This document shows positions 1 through 6,135 of a DNA stretch of 7,540 nt, piece by piece. The translations under genes and the position numbers were made by a program. The stretch's first letter is position 1; the number at the start of each line of letters is the position of its first letter. The notes below the pieces were generated by a model, which had not been told where the DNA came from, ran no database searches, and worked only from the letters and a program-made list of their open reading frames with translations. This DNA comes from an uncultured Bacillota bacterium (GTDB taxonomy: Bacteria; Bacillota; Limnochordia; Limnochordales; ZCTH02-B6), in contig CALFSR010000148.1 of the NCBI GenBank assembly GCA_937916565.1, positions 1 through 7,540 of the forward strand, read 5' to 3'.

Positions 1-307
1 CGTCGCCATAGACTTTCGACGGCGAGGAGGCCGTCACCGTGATGGGCCGCTGCGTAATCTCCAGCGTGCCTTTGATCACCTGCACCTGGTAGCCTAAGGG
101 ACTCGTGAACGGATCATCCGCACTCTCGACGATGTCGTAGGTGCCCACCCCGCTGCTCGAGTCAGCGTTCGTCGTCAAAGTCCCCTCCTTGAGAACGTCA
201 GACCAGTCATCCCCGTCGACGAGTCCACTCTTGGTGTAGGTGAACTCGGGATTGGCATCACCATAATGTCGCTCTTTATCCTCGGCAGCGATGACCAGCG
301 TCGGCCG
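1..307 (-). other. MBG/YDG-type repeats in the exoprotein, second one cut by the window edge
   Basis: Residues ~1199-1284 form one complete unit: it opens with RPTLVIAAEDKERHYGDANP, passes SGLVDGDDW and GVGTYDIVES, and closes with GYQVQVIKGTLEITQ. A second unit starts at residue 1285 with RPITVTASSPSKVYGD and runs off the window. The repeated R-P-x-(L/I)-x-V opening, the (Y)GD motif and the GTLxIT ending match the MBG/YDG domains that form stalk-like arrays at the C-terminal side of many filamentous haemagglutinins. More copies are expected beyond base 1. Confidence 0.8.
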
Positions 308-3300
308 GGAAGCGTACACCAGACGATTGCCCAAGGTATATCCGAACTCGTCCACCAGCCGTCCGACGGCGTCATCGTCGTACGTCCACCCGAACAAATT
401 GCCCGGCGACGCCATCTCTCCCAACTGACGCTGCGTGTGGTCGGCCGAGAAGACAAGGTAGTAGCCGTCCGGGGACGTGTCGAACGGATTGGGACCCGCG
501 GTGTTGACAAAGCGCCTCCCGGCGGCCAGGACGATGGCGTAGCCGGAGCCTTGAGCCGACACGCCTTGCGCGACGGTGAGGTCGGATTCCGCCCCCGTCA
601 GGACCACCTGCACGGTGCTTCCGGCGGCAATGCCTATGGTTCCGCCGACACTGCCGATGGTGAGCGAACCGGACTGCTCGTAGTGAATGGAGCGAGCTTC
701 TCCTGCCAGGATCGAAACGGCGTTGTCCGCATGCGTAAGTTTGTAGTCCACGTTCTCGCCCAGAAGCACGAGTCCGCGCGCCTTGATGGACGCGTTTGCC
801 GCAAGCGTAACGGAAGACTGGCTATCCAGAATGAGGTCGCCGCCGCCCAGGTCCACCGGACCGGCAAGTTCGATGCCGCCCGCCCCCGACGCCAGCGTCA
901 GGGTGGGCGTTCCTCGGATCGCCACCGCTGGTCCGAGGACAATCTCCCCGGTGCCGTCGGCGGTGACGAGGCGGCTGTCGGCCGCAACACCGACCGGACC
1001 CTGCAGGAGAATGCTTCCCGCTGTTGACGCCACAATGTCGCCGTCGAGTATGAAGGCGGGGTCATTGCTCACGACGGAGCTAACGCTCAAGTGAGCGTCG
1101 CCGTTTACGAGAAAATCCACATCCGGCTTGAGCACGATGGAGCGGCCGTCGGTGTCCGCCGTATAAAGGAGGTCCTCATCATCAATGGATCCGATGGTCG
1201 CATACAACTCGGAAATGGAGAGCGGTTGGCCGGAGTCGACGGAAATCACGCGCACGACGTTCTGTTCCAATCCGTCGACCAACGTGCGGAGCTCTGTGTG
1301 CTCCTCCGCGATGGGGCGAAAGGCCAGGTTGCCCCCGTTTTCGCCGACGATAAAGAACAGCGCTGCTTCGCTTGGATCGAGCAGGGCGTAGTAGAAGTCG
1401 TTGGCACCCGCCGAAACCGCAAACTTTGCGCCGTTCTGGACGAAACCGATGGACTTGTCGGCGTCAAAACCACCCTCCAGTTCTCCGGATACCACATGCG
1501 GTCCCTGCGGGAAGCGCCACTGGAAGTAGGGGTACGACTCTCCTTCGATGATGGCCCAGGTTTCCTCGAAGTCCCAGCTATCGAACCAGTCGCCAGATCG
1601 GGTCATCAGCTGGGCGGTCGTCAGGCCCTTGCCACGGGCACCGTTCTCAGTCTCATCCTCCAGCTGCCCCGAGGTGTCGGTGTTCCAATAGGAAGCGGTG
1701 ACTGTACCGTCAATGTTGAGTCCCACGAGACCGCCAACTCTATCCTGGCCGCTGACGGCACCCGTCGCATAGGATTGTTCGGCATGAGCCTGACCAAATC
1801 CGATGGCCGAGTTGTACCCGACCAGACCGCCGACGCGGATCTGGCCGCTGACGGCGCCCGTCGCATAGGATTGGACGATGTGAGCCTGGCTCTGGGACCC
1901 AAAGGCCGAGTTGTACCCGACCAGACCGCCGACGTGCGCCTGGCCGCTGACGGCACCCATCGCATAGGATTGGACGATGTGAGCCTGGCTCTGGGACTCA
2001 AAGGCCGAGTTGTACCCGACCAGACCGCCGACGTTCGCCTGGCCGCTGACGGCGCCCGTCGCATAGGATTGGATGATGTAAGCCTGGCTAAACCGAGGGG
2101 CCCAGTTGTACCCGACCAGACCGCCGACGTGTATCCGGCCGCTGACGGCGCCCGTCGCATAAGACTGCCTGATAGTTCCAGCATCATTCAGCCCCACAAG
2201 ACCACCAATGGCCTCTGAGTTGTCGGCGCTGCCCGTGACGGTGCTGTTCGCAGAGGATTGGGTCACGGTGCCCCGGTTGGCCCCCACGAGCCCCCCGACG
2301 TCCCGATGACCAGTGACACCTCCAGTTGAGTAGGATTGTGTAACAGTTCCGTCGTTGGTACCCACAAGGCCCCCGACTCCGGCGTCTCCGGTTACCTCCA
2401 CGTTCTTCATTCCGATGCGCCGCACCACTCCCCCGGCGCCGATGGCTCGGAAAAGGCCCACATCGCTCTCATCGGGGCGGTTGATGTACAGCCCCTCGAT
2501 GACATGGCCCTGACCGTCAAAGATGCCGGTAAACGACCCTGCGGGTGAGCCGATGGGTGCGAATCCTCGGGTGACACCGTCATCGTCCTTCCAGTGCTCC
2601 GTGTCGGACGCGTCGATGCCCTGACCCAGGGCGTAGTTGCCGTCCAGCTTCTTAGTTATCGCCTGCAGGTCATGGACGTCGTTCACCAACATGTAGGCGG
2701 TGTGGTCCTCACCTGCCACATGGCCGGTAAAATCCGTCGGGTTTTCGTAGCGATGACCGGGGCCGTCTCCATCGGGATCCTCCGGGTTGTAGAAAATGTG
2801 CGCGTGGGCTCCGTCGAGGGTGAGTTGGACATCGCTGTCGAAAACGACCGTGCCCGTCCCGTTCGCGTCCGCGTCGGCCCGCAGGATGACCTCCACCTTG
2901 AGATCGTCGGCGCCCCTGGGTGTCAGCGCCTCGACGTGCGCATTATCGTTGAACACGACATCGCCGTCGGCCCGCAGGCTGAAGGACGTATCGGTCTTGA
3001 CGTCGAGCTGAGACTCGACGGTGATCGTCTCGCCCCGGACATCGATCGCCCGTGAAGCCGTCATCTCCCCGGCGAGGCCGACCTCTCCTCCGGTGAGCAC
3101 GATCCGGCCGTCCCTGACCCCTACGCCCTCCGCCTTGATCGTCCCCGACTGGTTCACCACGGAGCTGAGCCAGCTGTCCTCTCTGCCGGCCTGCAGCACG
3201 ACGAGCCCGCCTCCGGCCGTCAGCTCCCCGGTATTGTTCACCTCGGCCCTGGAAACCGGCTGATCGATCACCAGCTCCACCAGGCCGTCGGCCAGAAACT

Positions 3301-3901
3301 CCACCGTCACCTCGCCCCCGGCTCCGAGGGCGATGGTGCCCAGCTGAGCGGTGATCGTGCCGGCGTTGCTCACCTCCGGCGCCAAAAGGACGATGTAGCC
3401 GCCGTCCGACGCGCTCAGCTCGGCACCGGCATCCACCGTGATGGCGCCGCCGCCACCGGGTGCCAGAGCGAACGTGTAGCGGTCGTTGAGAAAGTCGATG
3501 TCCGTGATGTCCAGGGCAGACGCCAGGAGCCCCCCCACGTCCACCGTCGCCCCCTGGCCGAAGAGAATGCCGTTGGGATTGATGAGAAAGACACGCCCGT
3601 CGGCCGTGAGCGTACCGAGGATCTCGCTCCGCACCTCCCCCACCACCCGGTTGAGGGCCACCGCGGAGGCGCTTGGCTGCAGAAACGCGACCGTTTCGCC
3701 ATCGCCGATGGAGAAGTCCTCCCAATGGATGATGATCTTGTCCGTTGCCTGATCGACGGTAAGCGTGCCGCCCGAAGAGGTGATGGTTGCCTGTCCGTGC
3801 TTCACCTCACCCGCCGACGGCAGAGCATAGGCCGGACCGGCTGCTGACACCAGCAGGGCGGCGATGAGACCGAGCGCGAGGATCCTCCGCACGGGCCCCA
3901 T
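1..3901 (-). CDS. TpsA-type filamentous haemagglutinin-like exoprotein with GLUG and MBG repeats, C-terminus outside window
   Basis: Secreted partner of a two-partner secretion system, probably a large beta-helical surface adhesin. Reading from an ATG at 3901, 1300 codons are open to base 2 with no stop. Residues 1-26 form a Sec signal peptide (MGPVRRILALGLIAALL, then a cleavage site after AGPAYA). Residues ~27-150 are a TPS (haemagglutination-activity) domain with NPNGILFG at 108-115, the motif the TpsB partner recognises in this family. Residues ~150-400 are beta-helical. Residues ~401-508 contain the DLQAI...GNYALGQ and FTGIFDGQGHVI segments that usually lead into GLUG repeats. Eight GLUG units follow (509-746), then their usual tail (GDWFDSWDFEETW...YPYFQW). 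A second beta-helix with VLAAGRRFVN (from ~1121) and MBG repeats (from ~1199) follow. There is no cysteine, as is common for TpsA. An in-frame ATG at 3970 is an alternative start. The family call is firm; the ligand is unknown. Confidence 0.95.
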   Translation of the reverse strand, partial: MGPVRRILALGLIAALLVSAAGPAYALPSAGEVKHGQATITSSGGTLTVDQATDKIIIHWEDFSIGDGETVAFLQPSASAVALNRVVGEVRSEILGTLTADGRVFLINPNGILFGQGATVDVGGLLASALDITDIDFLNDRYTFALAPGGGGAITVDAGAELSASDGGYIVLLAPEVSNAGTITAQLGTIALGAGGEVTVEFLADGLVELVIDQPVSRAEVNNTGELTAGGGLVVLQAGREDSWLSSVVNQSGTIKAEGVGVRDGRIVLTGGEVGLAGEMTASRAIDVRGETITVESQLDVKTDTSFSLRADGDVVFNDNAHVEALTPRGADDLKVEVILRADADANGTGTVVFDSDVQLTLDGAHAHIFYNPEDPDGDGPGHRYENPTDFTGHVAGEDHTAYMLVNDVHDLQAITKKLDGNYALGQGIDASDTEHWKDDDGVTRGFAPIGSPAGSFTGIFDGQGHVIEGLYINRPDESDVGLFRAIGAGGVVRRIGMKNVEVTGDAGVGGLVGTNDGTVTQSYSTGGVTGHRDVGGLVGANRGTVTQSSANSTVTGSADNSEAIGGLVGLNDAGTIRQSYATGAVSGRIHVGGLVGYNWAPRFSQAYIIQSYATGAVSGQANVGGLVGYNSAFESQSQAHIVQSYAMGAVSGQAHVGGLVGYNSAFGSQSQAHIVQSYATGAVSGQIRVGGLVGYNSAIGFGQAHAEQSYATGAVSGQDRVGGLVGLNIDGTVTASYWNTDTSGQLEDETENGARGKGLTTAQLMTRSGDWFDSWDFEETWAIIEGESYPYFQWRFPQGPHVVSGELEGGFDADKSIGFVQNGAKFAVSAGANDFYYALLDPSEAALFFIVGENGGNLAFRPIAEEHTELRTLVDGLEQNVVRVISVDSGQPLSISELYATIGSIDDEDLLYTADTDGRSIVLKPDVDFLVNGDAHLSVSSVVSNDPAFILDGDIVASTAGSILLQGPVGVAADSRLVTADGTGEIVLGPAVAIRGTPTLTLASGAGGIELAGPVDLGGGDLILDSQSSVTLAANASIKARGLVLLGENVDYKLTHADNAVSILAGEARSIHYEQSGSLTIGSVGGTIGIAAGSTVQVVLTGAESDLTVAQGVSAQGSGYAIVLAAGRRFVNTAGPNPFDTSPDGYYLVFSADHTQRQLGEMASPGNLFGWTYDDDAVGRLVDEFGYTLGNRLVYASRPTLVIAAEDKERHYGDANPEFTYTKSGLVDGDDWSDVLKEGTLTTNADSSSGVGTYDIVESADDPFTSPLGYQVQVIKGTLEITQRPITVTASSPSKVYGD
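1664..2377 (-). repeat. Tandem GLUG repeat array (8 units) in the exoprotein
   Basis: Eight consecutive units start with (V/I)GGLVG. By plus-strand coordinates they are 2300-2377, 2210-2299, 2129-2209, 2033-2128, 1934-2032, 1835-1933, 1739-1834 and 1664-1738. The central four are 96, 99, 99 and 96 bp and share the pattern VGGLVGYN...QSYATGAVSGQ. The 1934-2032 and 1835-1933 units differ at about seven of 99 bases by my alignment. The last unit ends in the typical ASYWNTDTSGQ. All units are multiples of three, so gain or loss of a copy keeps the frame. GLUG repeats are common in large bacterial surface proteins; their binding role is not established here. Confidence 0.93.
3557..3580 (-). other. 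TPS-domain signature NPNGILFG of the exoprotein
   Basis: Residues 108-115 of the exoprotein read NPNGILFG. They are preceded by ALNRVVGEVRSEILGTL and followed by GQGATVDVGGLLAS, the standard arrangement of the haemagglutination-activity (TPS) domain. In studied FHA-like proteins this domain is the secretion signal bound by the POTRA domains of the TpsB partner, so it ties this gene to the transporter at 4084-5799. Confidence 0.9.
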
Positions 3902-3910
3902 CGTTCTCGC

Positions 3911-3917
3911 ACCTCCT
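3911..3917 (-). promoter_or_regulatory. Ribosome binding site deciding the exoprotein start at 3901
   Basis: On the minus strand AGGAGGT lies 9 nt before the ATG at 3901, and that ATG opens directly into a canonical signal peptide. A second GGGAGGT, also 9 nt before an in-frame ATG at 3970, gives a possible longer form with 23 extra residues. The 3901 start is preferred because the signal peptide then has a short, basic n-region. Confidence 0.75.
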
Positions 3918-3922
3918 CGCGC

Positions 3923-3946
3923 CCCGTTGGGAAAACGGGTACCGTT
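3923..3946 (-). promoter_or_regulatory. Overlapping, mutually exclusive hairpins just upstream of the exoprotein start
   Basis: On the plus strand CCCGTT (3923-3928) can pair with AACGGG (3934-3939) across a 5-nt loop, while AACGG (3934-3938) can instead pair with CCGTT (3942-3946) across 3 nt. The shared middle arm makes the two stems exclusive. The block sits 5 bases upstream of the AGGAGGT ribosome binding site and inside the first codons of the possible longer form starting at 3970. The pairing is seen in the sequence; any role in translation is inferred. Apart from this and the ribosome binding sites, I see nothing in the 3902-4083 spacer. Confidence 0.4.
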
Positions 3947-4083
3947 ATCGAAACGAGCCGTCGTCGCCATGGCGCCTGTACCTCCCAACACCGTCTTCCC
4001 CGCAGCGGCCGGACACGGCCTCTCAATCTGCCATCGATAAGAGCTCGTCCTGCCGTTCTTCCTATACGCCTCCGCGGGCAGCG

Positions 4084-5799
4084 CTACCACCGCAGCTCGG
4101 CCCGCAGCCACAGCTGCGGTTCCTTTGCCCCGGATGTGTCCTGGCCCAGCGGCACGGCATAATCCGCCCGCACGGCCAGCGCTTCCGCCGGCGAGTAGCT
4201 GACGCCGATGCCGGCGCCCAGCAGGCTTCGATGATTGGAGCCTCCTGCTCCGGACCACGGTTTCTGGTTGATGGTCACGCTGCCGTAATCGACAAAAGCC
4301 CCCAGCTCAAGACCGTGCACCCATGCTCCCCTCACCGGAGGGGCATAGCGGACCTCGGCCCGGAAGAGCACACCCATGTCCCCCGACGCCTCCCCCACCG
4401 GAAACGCCCGCACCCCGTCCGGACCGCCCAGGGAGAACTTTTCGGAACGGTACAGGTTCTTGGAAGCCCACTGTCCCGAGGCAGAGACCAACAGGATCAC
4501 AGTCCGGCCCACCGGCACCCGGATCGTGCCGCCCGCTTCCAGTCGTACGAAGCCGCCCGCCGCCTGTGCGGTGTCCTCGTCGTCCTTAGCGGCTGCGTCA
4601 TCCAAAAACGCGAGCGTCCCCGGCACCACGCTGACCCACGCCTCACCCGACGACGATGCCCAGACGCCCTCCCGGCCAAGGCCCCGCCCGCTCCACCGCA
4701 CGGTGCCCATAAGAGCCTGGACCCGGGCCGGGGTCTCCTCGCCCAGCATCGAGTCCCGCAGCATCTTGCTCTGGTAGGCGACGGTGACATCCCGCGTGCT
4801 CCCGCCCGAGCGCACCAGCGGATAGCGGGCCCAAACCTGCCACACACTGCCGGTGCCCAACGACTCCAGGCCGGCGAACACCCCGCCCAGCTCGTACCAG
4901 CTGTCGGTGTAGGACACGCCCAGGCGCCACGGAGGGGCCACGTACCCTTCGTACGCGGCGTGCCAGCTGCGCATGGCGCTTCCGGCACCCAGCCAGCGCA
5001 GGTGAAACCGGTCCCCGATCCCCAGCGGGTTCACCCACTCCAGCGCCACTGCCGTGCGCATGCGTTCCGTGGCCGCACTGCCAAAGTTGTCGGCCGTCAG
5101 TTGGATGGTCACGGGCTTCGTTCTGGATAGAGCAACGGTGAGGTCGCTGGTGCCGGGAGCAGTGCCGGCCCGCAGGCTGGAGCGGGCGTCCACGCCCGGG
5201 ATTTCATTGAGGAGGCGGAGGCCGCGGTCCAGCGGCTGCTCGCGAATAAGCACGCCGGGACGCACATCGCCCAACAGCGCCCGCGCCACACCCTCCCGCA
5301 CACCCGAGGCGTTGTCCAGAACCACTTGGCCGTAACGGCCTTCGACCACCGCGATCTCCACGACACCATCGGTGATCTCTTGAGGGGGAACGTGGGTGCT
5401 GGCCAGGAAATACCCGTGTTCATGGTAAAACCGGGCGATACGGGCGGCGGCCTGTTCGAGCTCCGGCAGGGTCAGCTCCCGGCCCGTGTACCCGATAAGC
5501 AGACCGGCCAGCTCTTCCTGGGAAAAGGCGGTGTTGCCGGTGAAGCGGAAACCGGCCACCGGAAAGGAGGGGGCGTCCGGAGCATCGGCTCCGCCCGGCC
5601 CGGCGCCTTCACCTTGGGCGAGGACGACCTGGTTTCCAGCGGAGAGTATCCCGTAGCTGCCGGGCAAGAAAGAATGAGGCGATGGGACAAGTAGAAACAG
5701 CGCCAACCACAGCGAAAACGCAAGGGCCCGAACACCCGCTGCAGCCCACAGGCTCGGGCACCGCTCCCGGACGGCTGGGAAAATACGGCCACGCTGCAC
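4084..5799 (-). CDS. TpsB outer-membrane transporter (FhaC/ShlB/HecB family)
   Basis: Outer-membrane pore that exports the exoprotein encoded next to it. It is 571 residues from a GTG at 5799, near the usual family length. Residues ~22-62 hold the hydrophobic export signal (LAFSLWLALFLLV, with a likely cleavage near LAQ). POTRA 1 spans ~79-154 (FPVAGFRFTGNTAFSQEEL...VVEIAVVEGRYG) and POTRA 2 ~155-228. The barrel follows from ~230 (TADNFGSAATERMRTA). Near the C-terminus are LGGPDGVRAFPVGEASGDMG (457-476), the loop-6 motif of the Omp85 superfamily in a VRAF version, and AFVDYGSV (501-508). The chain ends in an aromatic residue (RAELRW), as barrel-assembly signals do. The open frame extends to an ATG at 5961, but those 54 residues look non-coding and GGAGGG precedes the GTG by 9 nt. 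It lies 182 nt upstream of the exoprotein, the common TpsB-TpsA order. Confidence 0.95.
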   Translation of the reverse strand: MQRGRIFPAVRERCPSLWAAAGVRALAFSLWLALFLLVPSPHSFLPGSYGILSAGNQVVLAQGEGAGPGGADAPDAPSFPVAGFRFTGNTAFSQEELAGLLIGYTGRELTLPELEQAAARIARFYHEHGYFLASTHVPPQEITDGVVEIAVVEGRYGQVVLDNASGVREGVARALLGDVRPGVLIREQPLDRGLRLLNEIPGVDARSSLRAGTAPGTSDLTVALSRTKPVTIQLTADNFGSAATERMRTAVALEWVNPLGIGDRFHLRWLGAGSAMRSWHAAYEGYVAPPWRLGVSYTDSWYELGGVFAGLESLGTGSVWQVWARYPLVRSGGSTRDVTVAYQSKMLRDSMLGEETPARVQALMGTVRWSGRGLGREGVWASSSGEAWVSVVPGTLAFLDDAAAKDDEDTAQAAGGFVRLEAGGTIRVPVGRTVILLVSASGQWASKNLYRSEKFSLGGPDGVRAFPVGEASGDMGVLFRAEVRYAPPVRGAWVHGLELGAFVDYGSVTINQKPWSGAGGSNHRSLLGAGIGVSYSPAEALAVRADYAVPLGQDTSGAKEPQLWLRAELRW

Positions 5800-5808
5800 C
5801 GCTTCTCG

Positions 5809-5814
5809 CCCTCC
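5809..5814 (-). promoter_or_regulatory. Ribosome binding site deciding the transporter start at 5799
   Basis: GGAGGG on the minus strand lies 9 nt before a GTG codon at 5799. The signal sequence begins within about 20 residues of that codon. The longer frame from 5961 would put more than 75 polar residues before the hydrophobic core, which does not fit an exported protein. Confidence 0.65.
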
Positions 5815-5902
5815 GTTGCAGACGCCGGAAGCCGTCAGCGGTCGTTCGGATTCAACGGGACAAAAGCCCGCGATGCGGCGTCGAGTTGGCGACCGCGGCA
5901 AG

Positions 5903-5917
5903 GCGTTCGGCGAACGC
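5903..5917. promoter_or_regulatory. Perfect 6-bp dyad in the transporter leader
   Basis: GCGTTC and GAACGC flank GGC, about 100 bp upstream of the transporter start codon. It could be a protein-binding dyad or a small RNA hairpin; chance is not excluded in such G+C-rich DNA. Confidence 0.25.
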
Positions 5918-6006
5918 TGGGCGGAACGACTCGGAGTCGGCCCCCATGGCGACTGTGCCATAAATTTGACCCCGAGTTTATCAGACGCAGCGGTGGCAGA
6001 GGGAGA

Positions 6007-6048
6007 GAAAAGCGTCTCACAAGGGGGAAAATCCGTCTCAAGAGGCAG
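6007..6048. repeat. Imperfect tandem pair, 21-bp period, sharing CGTCTCA
   Basis: Two 21-bp halves (6007-6027 and 6028-6048) agree at 14 of 21 positions, including CGTCTCA at 6013-6019 and again at 6034-6040. The period equals that of the perfect repeat at 6061-6100, so both pairs place equivalent bases on the same face of the helix two turns apart. It may be a weaker site for the same or another regulator. Function is inferred only. Confidence 0.4.
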
Positions 6049-6060
6049 AGAACTGAGCCA

Positions 6061-6100
6061 CGCCGTGGCCGGGAGCTTGTACGCCGTGGCCGGGAGCTTG
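6061..6100. repeat. Perfect 19-bp direct repeat at 21-bp period, candidate AraC-family operator
   Basis: CGCCGTGGCCGGGAGCTTG occurs at 6061-6079 and again, without a mismatch, at 6082-6100, separated by TA. AraC-family proteins typically bind direct repeats; the araI1 and araI2 half-sites of E. coli are 17 bp long and spaced 21 bp. This pair lies between an AraC-family gene and the transporter gene it precedes, so it is a good candidate for the regulator's binding site. The repeat is seen directly; the binding is inferred. Confidence 0.55.
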
Positions 6101-6118
6101 GCTTAGTGATCCCGGCAC
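6086..6118. terminator. Hairpin just past the regulator stop codon, possible weak terminator
   Basis: GTGGCCGGGA (6086-6095) can pair with TCCCGGCAC (6110-6118) with one bulged C and a 14-nt loop. It begins 17 bp beyond the regulator's stop codon. No run of T follows on either strand, so it is not a classical intrinsic terminator. It also uses one copy of the direct repeat, so the pairing may be incidental. Confidence 0.25.
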
Positions 6119-6135
6119 CAGCAACCGGGCCAGCG

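Larger units (their letters stand above)
5800..6135. promoter_or_regulatory. Regulatory spacer between the regulator and the transporter genes
   Basis: This 336-nt stretch has no convincing gene. It contains, from the transporter outward: a ribosome binding site; a dyad GCGTTC-GGC-GAACGC at 5903-5917; an AT-rich island with ATAAA-N12-TTTAT ends at 5960-5981; an imperfect 21-bp pair around 6007-6048; a palindrome GCCACG-C-CGTGGC at 6057-6069; a perfect direct repeat at 6061-6100; and a hairpin next to the regulator stop codon. I looked for a sigma-70 promoter on the minus strand and found no pair of good -35 and -10 boxes. The AT-rich island is the best place for a -10 region. Confidence 0.5.

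Noticed and set aside
266..1027. 253-codon plus-strand open frame
   Set aside because: Antisense to the exoprotein C-terminal half; no recognisable domain and Arg/Gly-rich as expected of a shadow.
1739..2128. Regularly spaced repeats of about 97 bp that could suggest a CRISPR array
   Set aside because: Repeats are contiguous, coding and in frame as GLUG units; there are no unrelated spacers of constant length.
1621..2187. 188-codon minus-strand frame of repeated SNPMRRAPSAA units
   Set aside because: It is the GLUG array read in a wrong frame of the same strand; the frame with the signal peptide and TPS domain is the coding one.
1091..2218. 375-codon plus-strand open frame with repeats such as GLDDVSLALG
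   Set aside because: It is antisense to the exoprotein gene. Its repeats are the GLUG array read backwards, and high G+C keeps antisense frames open.
2943..3725. 260-codon minus-strand frame rich in Arg and Gly
   Set aside because: Overlaps the TPS domain in another frame; composition is that of a frame shift of G+C-rich coding DNA.
3802..4026. 74-codon minus-strand frame in the spacer before the exoprotein
   Set aside because: Starts with a non-ATG codon, overlaps the signal-peptide region in another frame and has no recognisable feature.
4231..5130. 299-codon plus-strand open frame
   Set aside because: Antisense to the transporter barrel; Pro/Arg/His-rich and without a domain.
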